Assembly: GCF_907164915.1 (NCBI RefSeq)
Contig: NC_061863.1
Location: 25,587,710 to 25,651,709, forward strand
Source: Impatiens glandulifera
Lineage: Eukaryota; Streptophyta; Magnoliopsida; Ericales; Balsaminaceae
DNA: 64,000 nucleotides
Direction of reading: 5' to 3'
The notes under the pieces are model-generated. The model was not told where the DNA came from and made no database searches. It saw nothing but the letters and a program-made list of their open reading frames with translations. Positions 40,329 to 53,185 of the stretch are shown one piece after another. The number at the start of each line of letters is the position of its first letter. Position 1 is the stretch's first letter. A program made the translations under genes and the position numbers.

Positions 40329-41830
40329 TAAAGGAGATGAAGGTGGTTCTTTGAATAAGTAGATGGAAGAAGAAATTTGGTCTAATGGAGGACAACCCAG
40401 AAGAAGAGAGATACATAGAGTATTGGGTTAATTTGATGCTACTCATACAAGTATTGTATGTATTCCACTCATGAAGTGACACCTATACACAAAATTGAAA
40501 TATCATTTTTCTCATTGGTTGATTATTTTTCTCTTTGTAATGTGGCATTTTCTTACCTGTCTGGATAACATCCAATTAACCTAGAGTATGTTTGATATAA
40601 AAATAAATTATGTCTAGGTGACAATTAAATAAAAATAAACGAACTAACCTTCTAAGTAAAACTTTTAAATTGTTAAATATTTAATAGTTCAAGTCTCAAA
40701 TAATTGAAAGTTCAAATCTTGTAACAATTGATTTAATACATATAATTATATATTTTATTATTTGATTTAATATTCTTACTATTATTATTCTCAAAAATAT
40801 AATATATATAATAAAATATATATTTATATATTTTATTTATTAACTCTATATATTATTACTCTTAAAATATAAAAATAAATACATTAAATAATAAAATATA
40901 TAAATAAATATATTAACTAATAAAATATATAAATATATATATTTATTAATAAATAAATAAATAAATTATTAACGAAAAAAAAGAAAAAAGATTGAAAAAT
41001 TATTAATAGTTAGTAAAAAAATTAATATTAAAGGAAGATAATTATGATTGCTAATTACTTTTCATACACAATCGTGATCATATTTTAATAGATGAGTTTT
41101 ATTATTTTTAAAATTAATTAATGAAATATATTTTTAACTATGTAATAACATTTTTTTTCAACTTTTGAAAATAGACCATTATAATTATTTTTTTTAAAAA
41201 AATAGAGAAAGTAAATATTAAAAAATGACAAAAAATAAAATAAAAAAATGACACAAATAGCCAATGGAACATCTATTTTCATTATATATAGTTAAAACAT
41301 ACATTAAAAAACACACAATATTTATACATTTATATCTTTTGACGTAGTCTTAAACATACTCTAAATCCCTAAATCCTTTGATTTAGTCTTGAATATACTT
41401 TGGTATATTCGTAAATCATTTGATTTAGTCTCGAATATACCTAAGTATATTTCTAAGAAAACGACCATGTTCAAAAAATACTCAAGAACATGTCACGTCT
41501 TAAACTGCAGCATCAAAACCATCCTCCAAACCTTGGGTCCACGGTTAAGGGTGATGGACTTCCTTCATCGAAACCTCACCAATCACCCAAATCTGCTAAC
41601 CCGGAGAAGCATCGGCTGTTCTGGTATTGACGACGGGAAACTGCGGAATATACAGGGAGTTCTATATAAATCATCCTAGGCATAAACAAAAATTTGAAGA
41701 GAAAGAAAACAACAGAAAACATGGGAAGAAGAAGGGTCGGGGAGAAAGAAAACTACAGAAAATATGGGAAGAAGACAGGACGCGTCGCCACCAAGGGAGA
41801 GAGAAAAATTATGAAGGTTTCATTTGCTTT
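40329..41830. other. Unassigned; partly G/C-richer patch at 41490-41850
   Basis: Mostly A and T. The patch at 41490-41850 has plus-strand frames of 96 and 80 codons without known motifs, so a captured fragment cannot be excluded. The phrase tttgatttagtct repeats near 41380-41430. Confidence 0.35.
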
Positions 41831-42685
41831 TCCCACCCCTCTCATGTTCCCACCCCTTCTACTCTTTAATTAATTAAAAAATGGCTTATTTATCCTTATC
41901 ACCTTTATATATTTATATATTCTTATTTTATTTATTTTACTTATTTTATTTTATTTTATTTAATTATTAAATTTTTATATTAAATATAATTAATTATTTT
42001 TTAATATTTTTTAATTTTAATTATTTAATTAAAAATTCAAAATATTATTATTTTTATATTATAATTATTTAAAATATATTAAATATTGAAATGTGTATTA
42101 ATTTAATAAAATATAAAAATTTAATATTTTATTATATTAATTATATATATATATATTAAAATACTTATAAAATTATTTATTAAATAATAATTAATAATTA
42201 GTCTAATCATAATATTTTAATTAATAATATTATATATTAATAATTAGTCAAACATAATATTTTTAATTTTAATTAATAATATTATATATTAATAATTATT
42301 TTTAATTTTAATTAATAATATTATATATTAATAATTATTCAAACATAATATTAATAATTATTAATATTTTTATAAATAAAATTTTCTATTAAATAATAAT
42401 TAATAATTAATCTAATCATAATATTTTACTTAATAATATTATATTTAATATATTTTAAATAATTATAATATAAAAATAATAATATTTTGTATTTTTAATT
42501 AAATAAATAAAGTTAAAAAATATTAAAAATTAATTAATTAATTATATTTAATAAAAAAACTTAATAATTAAATAAAATAAAATAAATAAAATAAGAAATT
42601 TAAATATATAAAGGTGATAAGGATAAATATGTCATTTTAGAGTTAATTAAAAAGTGAGAGAGGGGTGAGAATATGGGAGGGATGG
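41831..42685. mobile_element. Foldback element with ~245-base inverted arms
   Basis: The left arm, 41831-42075, starting tcccacccctctcat, is the reverse complement of the right arm, 42435-42685, ending gagaggggtgag and atgggaggg, at roughly 90% identity. They surround an AT-rich loop of about 360 bases with small internal repeats. There is no ORF. Long arms fit a foldback or MULE-related non-autonomous element; I found no clear target duplication. Confidence 0.82.
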
Positions 42686-43988
42686 CTCCCTTTTATAAAT
42701 GAATAATTAGGGCAACATCATAACTAGTTTGGGCCTGTGTCGTTAGGCCTTGTCTTTATATAAATGATAAATGTCGTTTGGGCCTTGTCCGATAAATGTT
42801 AAGATTTTTTACGAGTTTAAAAATAAATTAAATTTAAAATTTTAAAAATTATTATTATTAATTTAAATTAATTAATTAATATAATTAATTTTATAAATAT
42901 ATTATTTTTACCGTGTTATTTATTAATTAATTATATATATAATAAATCATTTTATTTTTATTATAAAGTAAAATATAAAATTAATAAAATAATATTTCAT
43001 AATAATAATTATTATTTGTTTTAATTTAAGAAGATAAGGATAGCACTTTTGATGTTTTTAATAGTATATAATTTTTATCTTTTAATAATTATAGTTTAAT
43101 TTTAATTTAAAATAGTTTATTAAAAATTAGTATATAACACTATAAAAATAATGAACAAATATAAAAATAATTATTAGTAAATAACATTATAAAATTTATA
43201 TTTTTAAAATTAATTGTATTAATTTAATTATTAAATTAAATAAAAATATTTTTAAAACTTTTAAATATAAAATTATTTTTTAAATATAAAATGATATAAA
43301 ATCTCATTATCTTAAAATGAAAAGATCAATAGATTTAGCTATTTAAAATTTTTATTTTATTTTGAGACTTATTTAATTTTAAAGGATAATTAGTGCAACA
43401 TCTTAACCAATATTTATTTTAACTTCTGTCTTTTTTATAAATGATTATTATAATTAAGACAGTCAAAATTGTTAAATAGTAGTAAACTCATAAAATTAGA
43501 CTATAAGATTTAATTTAAAAAATATTAATTATATATTATTATTATTAGTAATATAATGAAACTAAAAATTTATATTTAATTATTATTATTATTATTAGTA
43601 ATGAAATAAGATAGACAGTAATAATTTATATTTATTTAATTATAAATTTAGGATATCACCGTAAATAAAAGCCTTTAATATTTTCAACTTTTTTAATTTT
43701 TTATTATTAAGAAAATATTATTTAATAATTTATTTCTCTTTAATATTTTATTATTAAAATATTATAAATAATATTTTTAAATTATTAATATATATATTAT
43801 TATATATATAATTTCTAATTTCAAATGTATTATTAAATCATTTTTGTTATTATTCATTTTATTTAAAGTTGGAATATTAGGAGACAAATTCTTAATTATT
43901 AAGATATTCAATTTTACAATACTAATATTTAAGATAAATATAACTCAAATTATGATATTAATATTTAACTTAAATAAAAGAAAAAAAT
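42686..43988. other. AT-rich DNA, nothing recognised
   Basis: No ORF, element end or RNA can be supported. Confidence 0.55.
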
Positions 43989-44940
<952 letters not shown>

Positions 44941-45399
44941 GAGAATTTTTATATTTAATTTTTTATTCTCTTAAATATATTTATCAAATATAATATATAT
45001 TTTAAAACATATATAATTTTTTATTTGATTTAGCATTGTCCCTATTATTACTCTAATTTTTTATAAATAAATAAGTTAAATAACAAAATAACAAAATATA
45101 TTTATAGAAATGATAAACTCAAAGGTCATTAAAGTAACCATAGAATACTTACTTGACATGTTAAGTAGGTAGGAAAGAGAAAATAAAAAAATTAAGTATA
45201 AATACAATTCAATTCAAAACCTATGGTATTTCATTTTTTTATATCTAGTTATTTAACAATATTAAAGATTGTTTTTTTATGATAACTAACCGTTTGATAT
45301 TTAAACAAAGAGAATAACGCAATAGATGGAGCACTGAATTTAAACAAATCGCTCCTATTGAACGTAAAAGGTCTATTATTAGTGTAAATGTTATTTTTT

Positions 45400-45578
45400 T
45401 TGAGAAAATGCACATTTCGATGAGATTTTGGGACATTTCGACATCCATAAAATGTAATTTCATGAGAAATGTCCCAAAATTTTAAATTTTGAGTCCCGAA
45501 ATGTCTAATTTCCCGAAATTAGACATTTCGAGAAAAAATATCCCAAAGTATCTATTTCGGGACATTTCAAGTGTAGTG
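45400..45578. mobile_element. CACTA-type terminus with nested inverted motifs
   Basis: The block ends caagtgtagtg; read on the minus strand the edge is CACTACACTTG. Inside are repeated, alternately oriented gacatttcg and cgaaatgtc motifs, the subterminal style of CACTA elements. The opposite terminus was not found, so this is one end of a small or truncated element just upstream of the FAR1-like gene. Upstream, 44937-45399 is AT-rich with nothing recognised. Confidence 0.65.
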
Positions 45579-45639
45579 ACATTCTAAAATCATGTTTTTC
45601 TGGAAGTTTTTTACTTTTAGTTACATTTTTTTTCGTAGT

Positions 45640-46022
45640 GAAAGTCCTAATGTTGGAATGATACTTTCCTTCGAAGAATAACATTTTGATTTTTACACAT
45701 CATATGCCCACTTAACTAGATTTGGCATTACCAAGTTAGGGAGCAAAAATGTAGGTAGTAAGAGGAAATACTTTGGTTATGCCAATAGTTGTATGAAAGA
45801 ATCGAGGGCCAAAAATAAGTTTCATCAACTTAGACCAATAATTAAGACAGATTGTAAAACTAAGATTAATGTTGTTGTTCAGAATGAAGGGGAATATGTA
45901 ATAACAAATATTTGTCTTGAGCACAACCATACATTAAACCCTAAGAGTATACGTCATATTAGATCATACAAAGTAATAGACGAAAATTCAAAAAGGAGAT
46001 TGGATACAAACAATGAAGAATT
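45640..46022 (+). pseudogene. FAR1/FHY3-like gene, N-terminal part
   Basis: The frame encodes the FAR1-type WRKY-GCM1 zinc-finger DNA-binding domain: PNVGM and SFEE near 45650-45690, DFYTSYA, then CKTKINVVVQ and the metal-binding EHNHTLNP near 45920. A TAA at about 45686 interrupts the frame after SFEE. FAR1-family proteins are plant transcription factors domesticated from MULE transposases. The gene continues at 50843 after a 4.8 kb gypsy insertion. The frame runs open from the zinc finger straight into gag sequence of the insertion (45793-46083). Confidence 0.85.
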
Positions 46023-47184
46023 TCAAGAACAACAAAAGGTAACGGGAAAAAAGTTAGTATCCCAATTCATTGAGTTACAATAGGAAAATGCAAAACAATT
46101 CGAACTCATACATCAAGAAACCGCAAGATTCCAACAAGATGCGACCAAACGTCTCCAACTAATGCAGTCGAAATTCTTAACTAATTTGGAAGTCGAGCTT
46201 GAGTCAAGAAACATACCTAACAAAAGTAATGAGGAGGAAGTTATAGGGGTATTTTCTTCAAATACAAAAGGAGGGAAAAAAGTGGTTGAAGATGGAGTTT
46301 TGAGGCGACCAGATACAATCTTGACAACCGACAATAAATCTCAAAAAACTGGAAGCTCACGACCTACAAAACTAATGAGACTGCAATTAGCAGGAAATTT
46401 ATCACTAAAGAATCCTAGGATTGACATGGAGAAATTTTATGGAACAAATTCAAGGGGTTGGGTTAGAAAGGCAAACCAATTTTTTGAAATTTCATACTTG
46501 AAGATATTGACAAAGTGAATTATGCTATCTATTTCTTTAAAGGACAAGCGAATATATGGGTTACAAATTATTTGGTAGATCATACTATAATTTCATGGGA
46601 TGAATTTCCTAATGAAGTTTTATTAGATTTTCAAGAAGTAGGTCATCAAAATATTATTATTGAATTTCATCAACTTAAACAGACAAGATCATTAACAGAA
46701 TACATTGACCAATTATGGGAATTACGATCGCTAGTTATTTCCAAGAACGTACCTCAAAGCGAAAATTACTACGTGCAATGTTTCTTGGGGGGGTGGGTTA
46801 CGGGATGAACTGAAAAAGACGTTAAAGTTATTAGAACCAGAAACCATAAACAGAACCATTAGATTACCTCCTTTACACAAATATGTGAAGCATTCGGGAA
46901 AGACGATAGGAGACTCAATCAAAGCTAATCATCCAAAACCAGCCTGGTCAGACAACAAAGGAAATAAGTCTAGTCAAGATCAAACCACAAGAACAATAAA
47001 TTGGGCGTTAATTAAAGAAAAGAAACAAAAGGGTTTATGTTTCAAATGTGATGAAAAATATACTCGAGGCCATGTATGCACGAATCATAGTCAAATATTT
47101 GTGATAGAAGGTCTTGATGATGAATTAGAAGAAAAACTAAGCGATGAGGAAGTTTCAGATGAACAAGTGGTTGTAGAAGAGTGA
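46023..47184 (+). pseudogene. Gypsy gag and zinc knuckle, broken
   Basis: Frames at 46023-46083, 46162-46518, 46515-46808 and 46885-47184 form gag. A glutamine-rich coiled-coil-like start is followed by the capsid motif FYGTNSRGWVRKANQFFE near 46440 and then GQANIW. Near 47035-47080 is the zinc knuckle GLCFKCDEKYTRGHVC. A TAG at about 46081 and frameshifts near 46515 and 46800 break it. The N-terminus is missing or fused to the FAR1-like frame. Gag would form the particle; here it cannot be made intact. Confidence 0.85.
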
Positions 47185-47209
47185 GAGCTATCAGTACAAA
47201 CCCTAAATG

Positions 47210-50200
47210 GAACAACTAATAACTCTACACTCAAGATTCTGGGACAACTCAAGAAGAGGAAAATCTCAATTCTAATCGACAGTGGTAGTACACACTCATT
47301 TATTGATGAATGCACGACTAGACAATTGGGTTGTGATCTCAAGGAGACAAATCCATTGACAGTCACTATTGAAGATGGGGTTTAGGAGTTTTCACTTACT
47401 ATTAGAACACTCAAGTTGGGGGGTTGTGACACGATGTTAGGTGTTGATTGGATGAAGAAATTTGGACCAGTCAGCCTAAACTATAATAAAAGGTTTATGA
47501 AAGCAAAAATAGACGGACTGAAAATTCGATTATACGGCACAACGGAAAAAGGGTCTTTCAGGCTTATGAGTGATGAGACGATGGGTAAAAGTATTAGGAA
47601 AGGGTTGTGATGTTTTATAGGACAATTATATCACATGGAGACAATTAACTCAATAAAAAAGATTAATATGCAAAAAGGGGAAAAACATAGATGAAAGAAT
47701 ACCTCGCTTAATCCAACAATATCAATCTGTATTTGAAGAAACCAGTCAACTACCTCCCATTCGAGCTACAGATCATGCAATAAACCTCAAAGTTGATGTT
47801 GTTCCCCCAAATCAAAGGCCATATCGCTATCCATTTATTCAAAAGGGAGAAATTGAAGCTCTAGTGACAGAAATGAAAAAATCAGGTTTTATTAGAAGCA
47901 GTACCAGTTCCTTTGCTTCACCAGTAATCTTAGTAAAAAAGAAAGATGGAACTTGGTGATTTTGTGTGGATTATAGACAATTAAATGAAATTACTATCAA
48001 GGAAAAATACCCCATACCTATAGTTGATGAATTACTAGATGAACTCAATGGAGCCACGGTGTTCACAAAGCTAGATCTGAGAGCGGGATATCATCAGTTA
48101 AGAGTACGAGAAGAAGACATACACAAAATAGATTTTAGGACTCACTCGGGACTATATGAATTTAGAGTTATGCCATTCGGTATTTCTAATGCACCTGCAA
48201 CATTTCAGGCATTAATAAATGATATTTTTAGAGAAAAATTGCGAAAAAATGTACCGGTATTTTTCGATGATATCCTTATTTATAGTACTAATATGGAGTT
48301 ACATTTGGAACACCTTGAAGAAGTATTAAAGATTCTCACAACAAATAACCTATTCGTTAAACAGTCAAAATGCTCGTTTGGACAAAATAAATTAGATTAA
48401 TTGGGTCATTTGATTAGTGGAAACGGAGTGGAAGTTGATCCATAGAAAATATCATGTATTCAAGACTGGCTAGTTCTAAAAAACATACAAGCTTTAAGAG
48501 GATTTCTTGGATTAGCGGGATATTATCGGAAATTCGTATACAATTTTGGTGTTATTGGAAAACTATTACATGGTTTGCTTAAAAAAAGGAATGTTCAAAT
48601 GGAGTGAGGAAGCAGATAAGTCTTTCAAGGCGCTTAAACAAGCTTTAATGACTACCCCAGTATTATCATTACCAAATATTTCAGAAGATCTTGAAGTTGA
48701 AATAGATGCTAGCTATTATGGGATTGGGGCAATACTAATGCAGAAAGGAAGGCTCATTGCTTATCTAAATAAAGCCATTTCTAAAACACATTTAGGATTT
48801 TCCACATATGAGAAAGAATTGTTAGTTGTTCTTATGGCAGTCACTAAATGGAGACACTACTTCTATGGGAGACATTTCATTATTCGGACAGATCATCAGA
48901 GTCTTAAGTTTCTAATGGAACAAAAAATCATGACAATATTACAACAGAGCTGGTTGTCCAAACTTCTTGGATTTAATTATTCTATTATCTATAAAAGAGG
49001 AAAAACAACTTGGCTGCTAATGCACTATCTAGGAGAGAATCTGTAAAATTGACAATGATTTCTACAGTCACTTCAGTATGGCAAGAAGAAGTTGAAGACT
49101 CGTATAAAGAAGATAAAGAAATACAAAAGCTTATTATCCTACTTACAACACATCCAGACAAATGGCCTCTCTACAAACATGAAGGAAAAGTGATCAAATA
49201 CAAAAATCAAATTTATATAGGCAACCAAGGAAATCTGAGAAAGGAAATATGGTCATTATTGCACGAATCTAGTATTTGAGGACATTCAGGAACATGGGCT
49301 ACGTATCAACGAATTAAGACAAACTTTTATTGGCCTGGATTGAAGAAGGAGGTGCAAGAGATGATCAAAATATGCGATATATATCAAAGATTTAAAAATG
49401 AAAAATCTATAAAAGTAGGATTACTACAGCCACTACATATTCCCGATTCACCATGGTTACATATTTCAATGAATTTTATTGAAGGACTCCCTGTTTCAGA
49501 TGAATATACAACAATCTTAGTGGTGGTGGATCGATTTACTAAATATAGTCATTTTATTAAACTAAGGCATCCTTATACAACATCACATATAGCAAATTAA
49601 TTTATTAAAAACATTTATAGACTATATGGATTGCCACAATCAATTGTTACAGATTGAGATCCTATATTCATCAGTCACTTTTGGCAGAAGCTACTAAAAG
49701 TTATTGGAGTAAACTCGTTGTTAAGTACTGCCTATCATCCAAAGACAGATGGACAAATAGAAAGGGTGAACTAGTGTTTAGAAGCTTACCGTATGAGCGA
49801 ATATAAACATAAATTTTGGAGCAGGTGGTTAGCATTGGCTGAGTGGTGGTATAATACATCTTTTCATTCGTCGTTGAAACTAACTCCCTATCAAGCATTA
49901 TATGGAGTTGCTCCGATACCTTTGCCAATGGGAAATATGGTGAAGAATCAGTAGGAGCAGTGGAAGATTTCCTGAAGGAAAGAGTTTAAATGAGTCAAGT
50001 GATGAAAGATAATTTAGTTTTGGCACAAAATAGAATGAAGCAGTATGCGGATCGCAAAAGACAAGACAAAACATTTGCCGTGGGAGATTGAGTATTTCTA
50101 AAATTGCAGCCTTATCGACAAACTACAATTGCAGCAAGAAAAAACATTAAACTAGCAACAAAAATTTTCGGCCCATTCGTCATTTTGGAAAAGATAGGTC

Positions 50201-50568
50201 AAGTTGCTTATAAACTAAAATTACTTGAGAACTCTAAGATACATCCTGTTTTTCATGTTTCTCTTCTTAGGGCCAAGCTAGAAGAACTTCAAGGGGTACA
50301 AACGACGTTACCTTTCGCTGGAGAAGTTAGAGAAATGCAATTACAACCAGAAGCTGTATTAGAAAGAATATTGATTAAAAGAAGAAATCACCTCGTAGCA
50401 CAAGCTTTGATTCAGTGGACTCATACCGTGATAGAAGATTCAACTTGGGAAGACTGGACGTTCTTCCGATCCCAGTTTCCAGAGTTTTACGAACGATTTC
50501 CTACAAGTAACCCGCGTTCTACAATGAGGCTTTTAAGGGGTGGGGAATGTCAGAACCCTAATGCATAA
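47210..50568 (+). pseudogene. Gypsy pol: PR, RT, RNase H, INT, chromodomain, broken
   Basis: Protease shows LIDSGSTHSF near 47275. Reverse transcriptase shows MDYRQLN, KLDLRAGYHQ and the catalytic FFDDIL at 48260-48271. RNase H follows (YEKELLVVLMAV, RTDHQSLKFL). Integrase shows its HHCC region near 49290-49400, with Tyr at 49382-49384 where a zinc cysteine is expected, and the first catalytic Asp replaced by Asn at 49472-49474 (SMNFIEGLP). A chromodomain-like end lies at 50350-50510 (VLERILIKRRNHL, then WEDW). Stops include TGA at 47957-47959 and 49655-49657. Frameshifts near 48400 and 48600 also break it. Confidence 0.92.
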
Positions 50569-50839
50569 GTTCAAACAGAAGATCGTCAATAATGAAGGAT
50601 TAAACTAAAGAAGGCTATTCAATTAAAAGAAATCCCTCCTGTCATCATTTAAATAAATAGTTAATATAATAACTATAATTAAGTAATAAAAAACAATTAG
50701 TAAATAATCGTATATGGTTAAATCCTCCTAATATAAATATAAGGGGATTATAACTTTTGAAGATATATTTTTTGAATGAACACTTTATCTTTTCTTATAA
50801 TACAACATCTTGAACATGCTCATATTCGAATTTCTTACA
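50548..50839 (+). repeat. Candidate 3' LTR of the gypsy element
   Basis: It starts TGTCAGAACCC directly after a purine tract and may end at ttcttaca; a TATA-like tataaatataagggg lies inside. No partner LTR exists upstream, so the limits are inferred. Confidence 0.5.
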
Positions 50840-50842
50840 GTT

Positions 50843-51724
50843 TGCTGGGATCGTGAACTGGCGGGTCACAATAGAATAATTGTGGCCAAAACATTTCAAT
50901 CCCTTGTAGTGAAAACTGGAGGGCATGAAAACATGTTTGTCGATGAGAGAACATGCAGAAATTACGTTACAGAAACACGTAGATCGAGGTTATGGAGTAG
51001 GAATGTTGAAGTACTCAATAATTATTTTTTAAGAATGCAAACTAGCAACTCAAACTCTTCTACCTTATTGATTTGGACGAGGAATCCCGAATTAGAAACA
51101 TGTTTTGGACAAATGGAAGGTGCAAGACTCCTTATGGATTTTTACAATGTTATCTCTTTCGATACAACCTATTTGACAAATCACTATGACATGTCTTTTG
51201 CTTCATTTGTCGGGGTTAATCATCACGGTCAATCCATTTTACTTGGATGTGGCTTATTGTTAAGTGAAAATTCACATTCTTTCACTTTGTTGTTTAGAAC
51301 TTGGTTGGAATGTATGGATGATCGACCTCCAAATGCCATAATCACATACCAATGTCGATCCATGACAATTGCAATTGAGAAGGTATTTCCTAAAGATTAT
51401 CATCGTTTTTTCGTGTCATATAATGAAGAAACTTTCTATAAAACTTGGAAGTCATACTAAATACGATCTAATAAAGAAGAGACTGAAAAATATAGTATAC
51501 AACTCTATAATTATTCAACAATGAAAAGACAATTAGATTTGAATAATAAAAGATTATCAATTGGAATATAATGACTAGAATTCTTAGTTTTTGGAAAGAT
51601 CTAATTGGATACATGTTTATGTGAAAAGATAATTTTAGGCAGGGATGTTCACATCTCAACAGAGTGAAAGTATGAACGTCTTCTTTGATGACTACGTGTA
51701 GTCTACAGCATCCCTCAAACAATT
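50843..51724 (+). pseudogene. FAR1/FHY3-like gene, MULE-transposase part, truncated
   Basis: The 50810-51460 frame encodes the central FAR1 region: GGHENMFVDERTCRNYV, YFLRMQ, then the MULE transposase core SFDTTYLTN, FASFVGVNHHGQSILLGCG, and VFPKDYHRFF. After a frame break at about 51460, the motif GMFTSQQSESMNVFFDDYV resumes near 51640-51700. It is followed by an in-frame TAG and then SLKQF, where the Sirevirus LTR cuts in at 51725. The gene is thus dead by a second insertion as well as by stops. The remaining 3' part should lie beyond 64000. Confidence 0.9.
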
Positions 51725-52948
51725 TGTTAGGATCGGAGGATCGGGGACGCCCTTGGAGGACCGGGGTGTTTCCGGTTTCTGGAAGGGTGGCCGTTTACAA
51801 CACACAACACACTTTGGTGATAGTCCGGTTAGAGACTATAACTGTTCTCAGCACTTCGCAAACCGTCACAGACTCTTGAACCAGGTTCAAGGGCGGAAAT
51901 GTCTATTTCAGTCTGAAGCAACGTATGCGACTTTAAATGATGTTTAGAAGGAGTCGGTTTTAAGGATATGAGTGGACCGATTTTTCGGAGTAAGATTGAT
52001 TTTGGTTAGGTTAATTGAATAAGTAATGAAATGAAGGAAATGACACGAGACAAGATTTTTTTATGGATGTTCGGAGCAAACCCTCCTACGTCACCCCTTC
52101 TTCTCAGGTTATGAGAATGATCTCCACTAACTTTCAAAGTTACAACAATAACACTGCCGATCGAGCCCAACTCGCTACTCGCCGGTTACACCAACTCACT
52201 CTTGATGTAATACAGTAACACAACACAACAAGACACAGAAAGCTTCCGGTTTATGACACACCGGTTATGGATCGTAAAAGTTTATCTCTCTAAGATTTTT
52301 GTAACTTATCGCTTTTCTCAGAAGGATGTGATTCACATTAAATGAGGACGCTTCATCTTCCTTTTATAGTAGATGAGATCCCAACGGTCATTTTCTTCTC
52401 TCACCGTGGGATTGGTTGATCACTATCACGCCGGTGCAGGAAGGTTGCTTGCACGTTTCACATTTCTCAACACTTGGCAAGCATGCAAAGATTCTTCAGG
52501 AGAATGTGACGTTACCGGTTTGCAGATTCGGACACGTGTCAGGCATGCACCTTCCGGTTGTCAACATCGGATCAGTAAATCATTATTGCTTTCCTCGCAT
52601 GCTTCCGATCGGATCTGATCTTCTTTTATTCCTTCGAGACACGTCTATTTCGTCATACTACGTCACTTCTGTAGATTGTAGTTTCCGGTTTTGTCTCTTA
52701 CATAATATAGTCCGGCTGGAATGTGAACTTTTGTCTTTGTTGGCCGGTCACTTGAGAGAGTAAAAACCGGTTCCTCTGATCTTTGACTTGATCACTTGGA
52801 ACTGATTTTCTTTGAAGTGTTTCAGCAACCGGTTCATGAGGCTCTAGCCGGTTCATACGATTTGATCTGCACCTGCACATGAAAGTTAATACTTGTTTAG
52901 TTTTTCTAGCCGGTTCCAAAAATTAACTTTACTTAATTTTTCTTATCA
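51725..52948 (-). repeat. 3' LTR of the Sirevirus-like element
   Basis: Read on the minus strand it starts TGATAAG and ends CCTAACA, about 1.22 kb. The inner edge could instead be 53040, because the edge and the polypurine tract are duplicated in tandem. U5-side blocks match the solo LTR at 18840-19150. Confidence 0.85.
52361..52390 (-). promoter_or_regulatory. LTR promoter: ACCGTT box and TATA box
   Basis: On the minus strand TGACCGTTGG (52390-52381) lies 11 bases upstream of CTATAAAAGG. The plus strand of the box, cccaacggtca, also fits the plant mitosis-specific activator consensus. Confidence 0.7.
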
Positions 52949-53092
52949 ATTTCTCCCTTTTTGATTATTTAGAATAAATATTCAAAACTTGTAATGTATG
53001 GCCGGTTCCAAAAATTAACTTTACTTAATTTTTCTTATCAATTTCTCCCTTTTTGATTATTTAGAATAAATATTCAAAACTCGTAACGTATG
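52909..53092 (-). repeat. Tandem 92-base duplication of LTR edge plus polypurine tract
   Basis: Units 52909-53000 and 53001-53092 differ at about two positions. Each contains the LTR edge (tcttatca) and the tract that reads AAAAAGGGAGAAAT on the minus strand (52949-52962 and 53041-53054). Confidence 0.93.
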
Positions 53093-53185
53093 GCCGGTTT
53101 GAAAAGTTTTGTTTTAGTGATATCTCCCTTTATGAGTATTTTCTGTTTTTGTAAGAAAATTTCCAAAAACATGTGTTTGAGTTTT

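Larger units (their letters stand above)
46023..50842 (+). mobile_element. Degenerate Ty3/gypsy element (chromovirus type) inside FAR1-like gene
   Basis: The order gag, zinc knuckle, protease, reverse transcriptase, RNase H, integrase and a chromodomain-like end on the plus strand identifies a plant gypsy chromovirus. FAR1-like coding sequence lies on both sides, which defines the insertion. A polypurine tract (aaggggtggggaa) and a TGTCAGAACCC LTR start occur at 50535-50558, but no 5' LTR is seen: gag begins within a few bases of the FAR1 sequence. Both borders are approximate, and no clean target duplication was found. Confidence 0.88.

Noticed and set aside
46023..50842. Endogenous pararetrovirus instead of gypsy
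   Set aside because: An integrase and a chromodomain-like end are present, and there is no movement-protein-like region, so it is an LTR retrotransposon.
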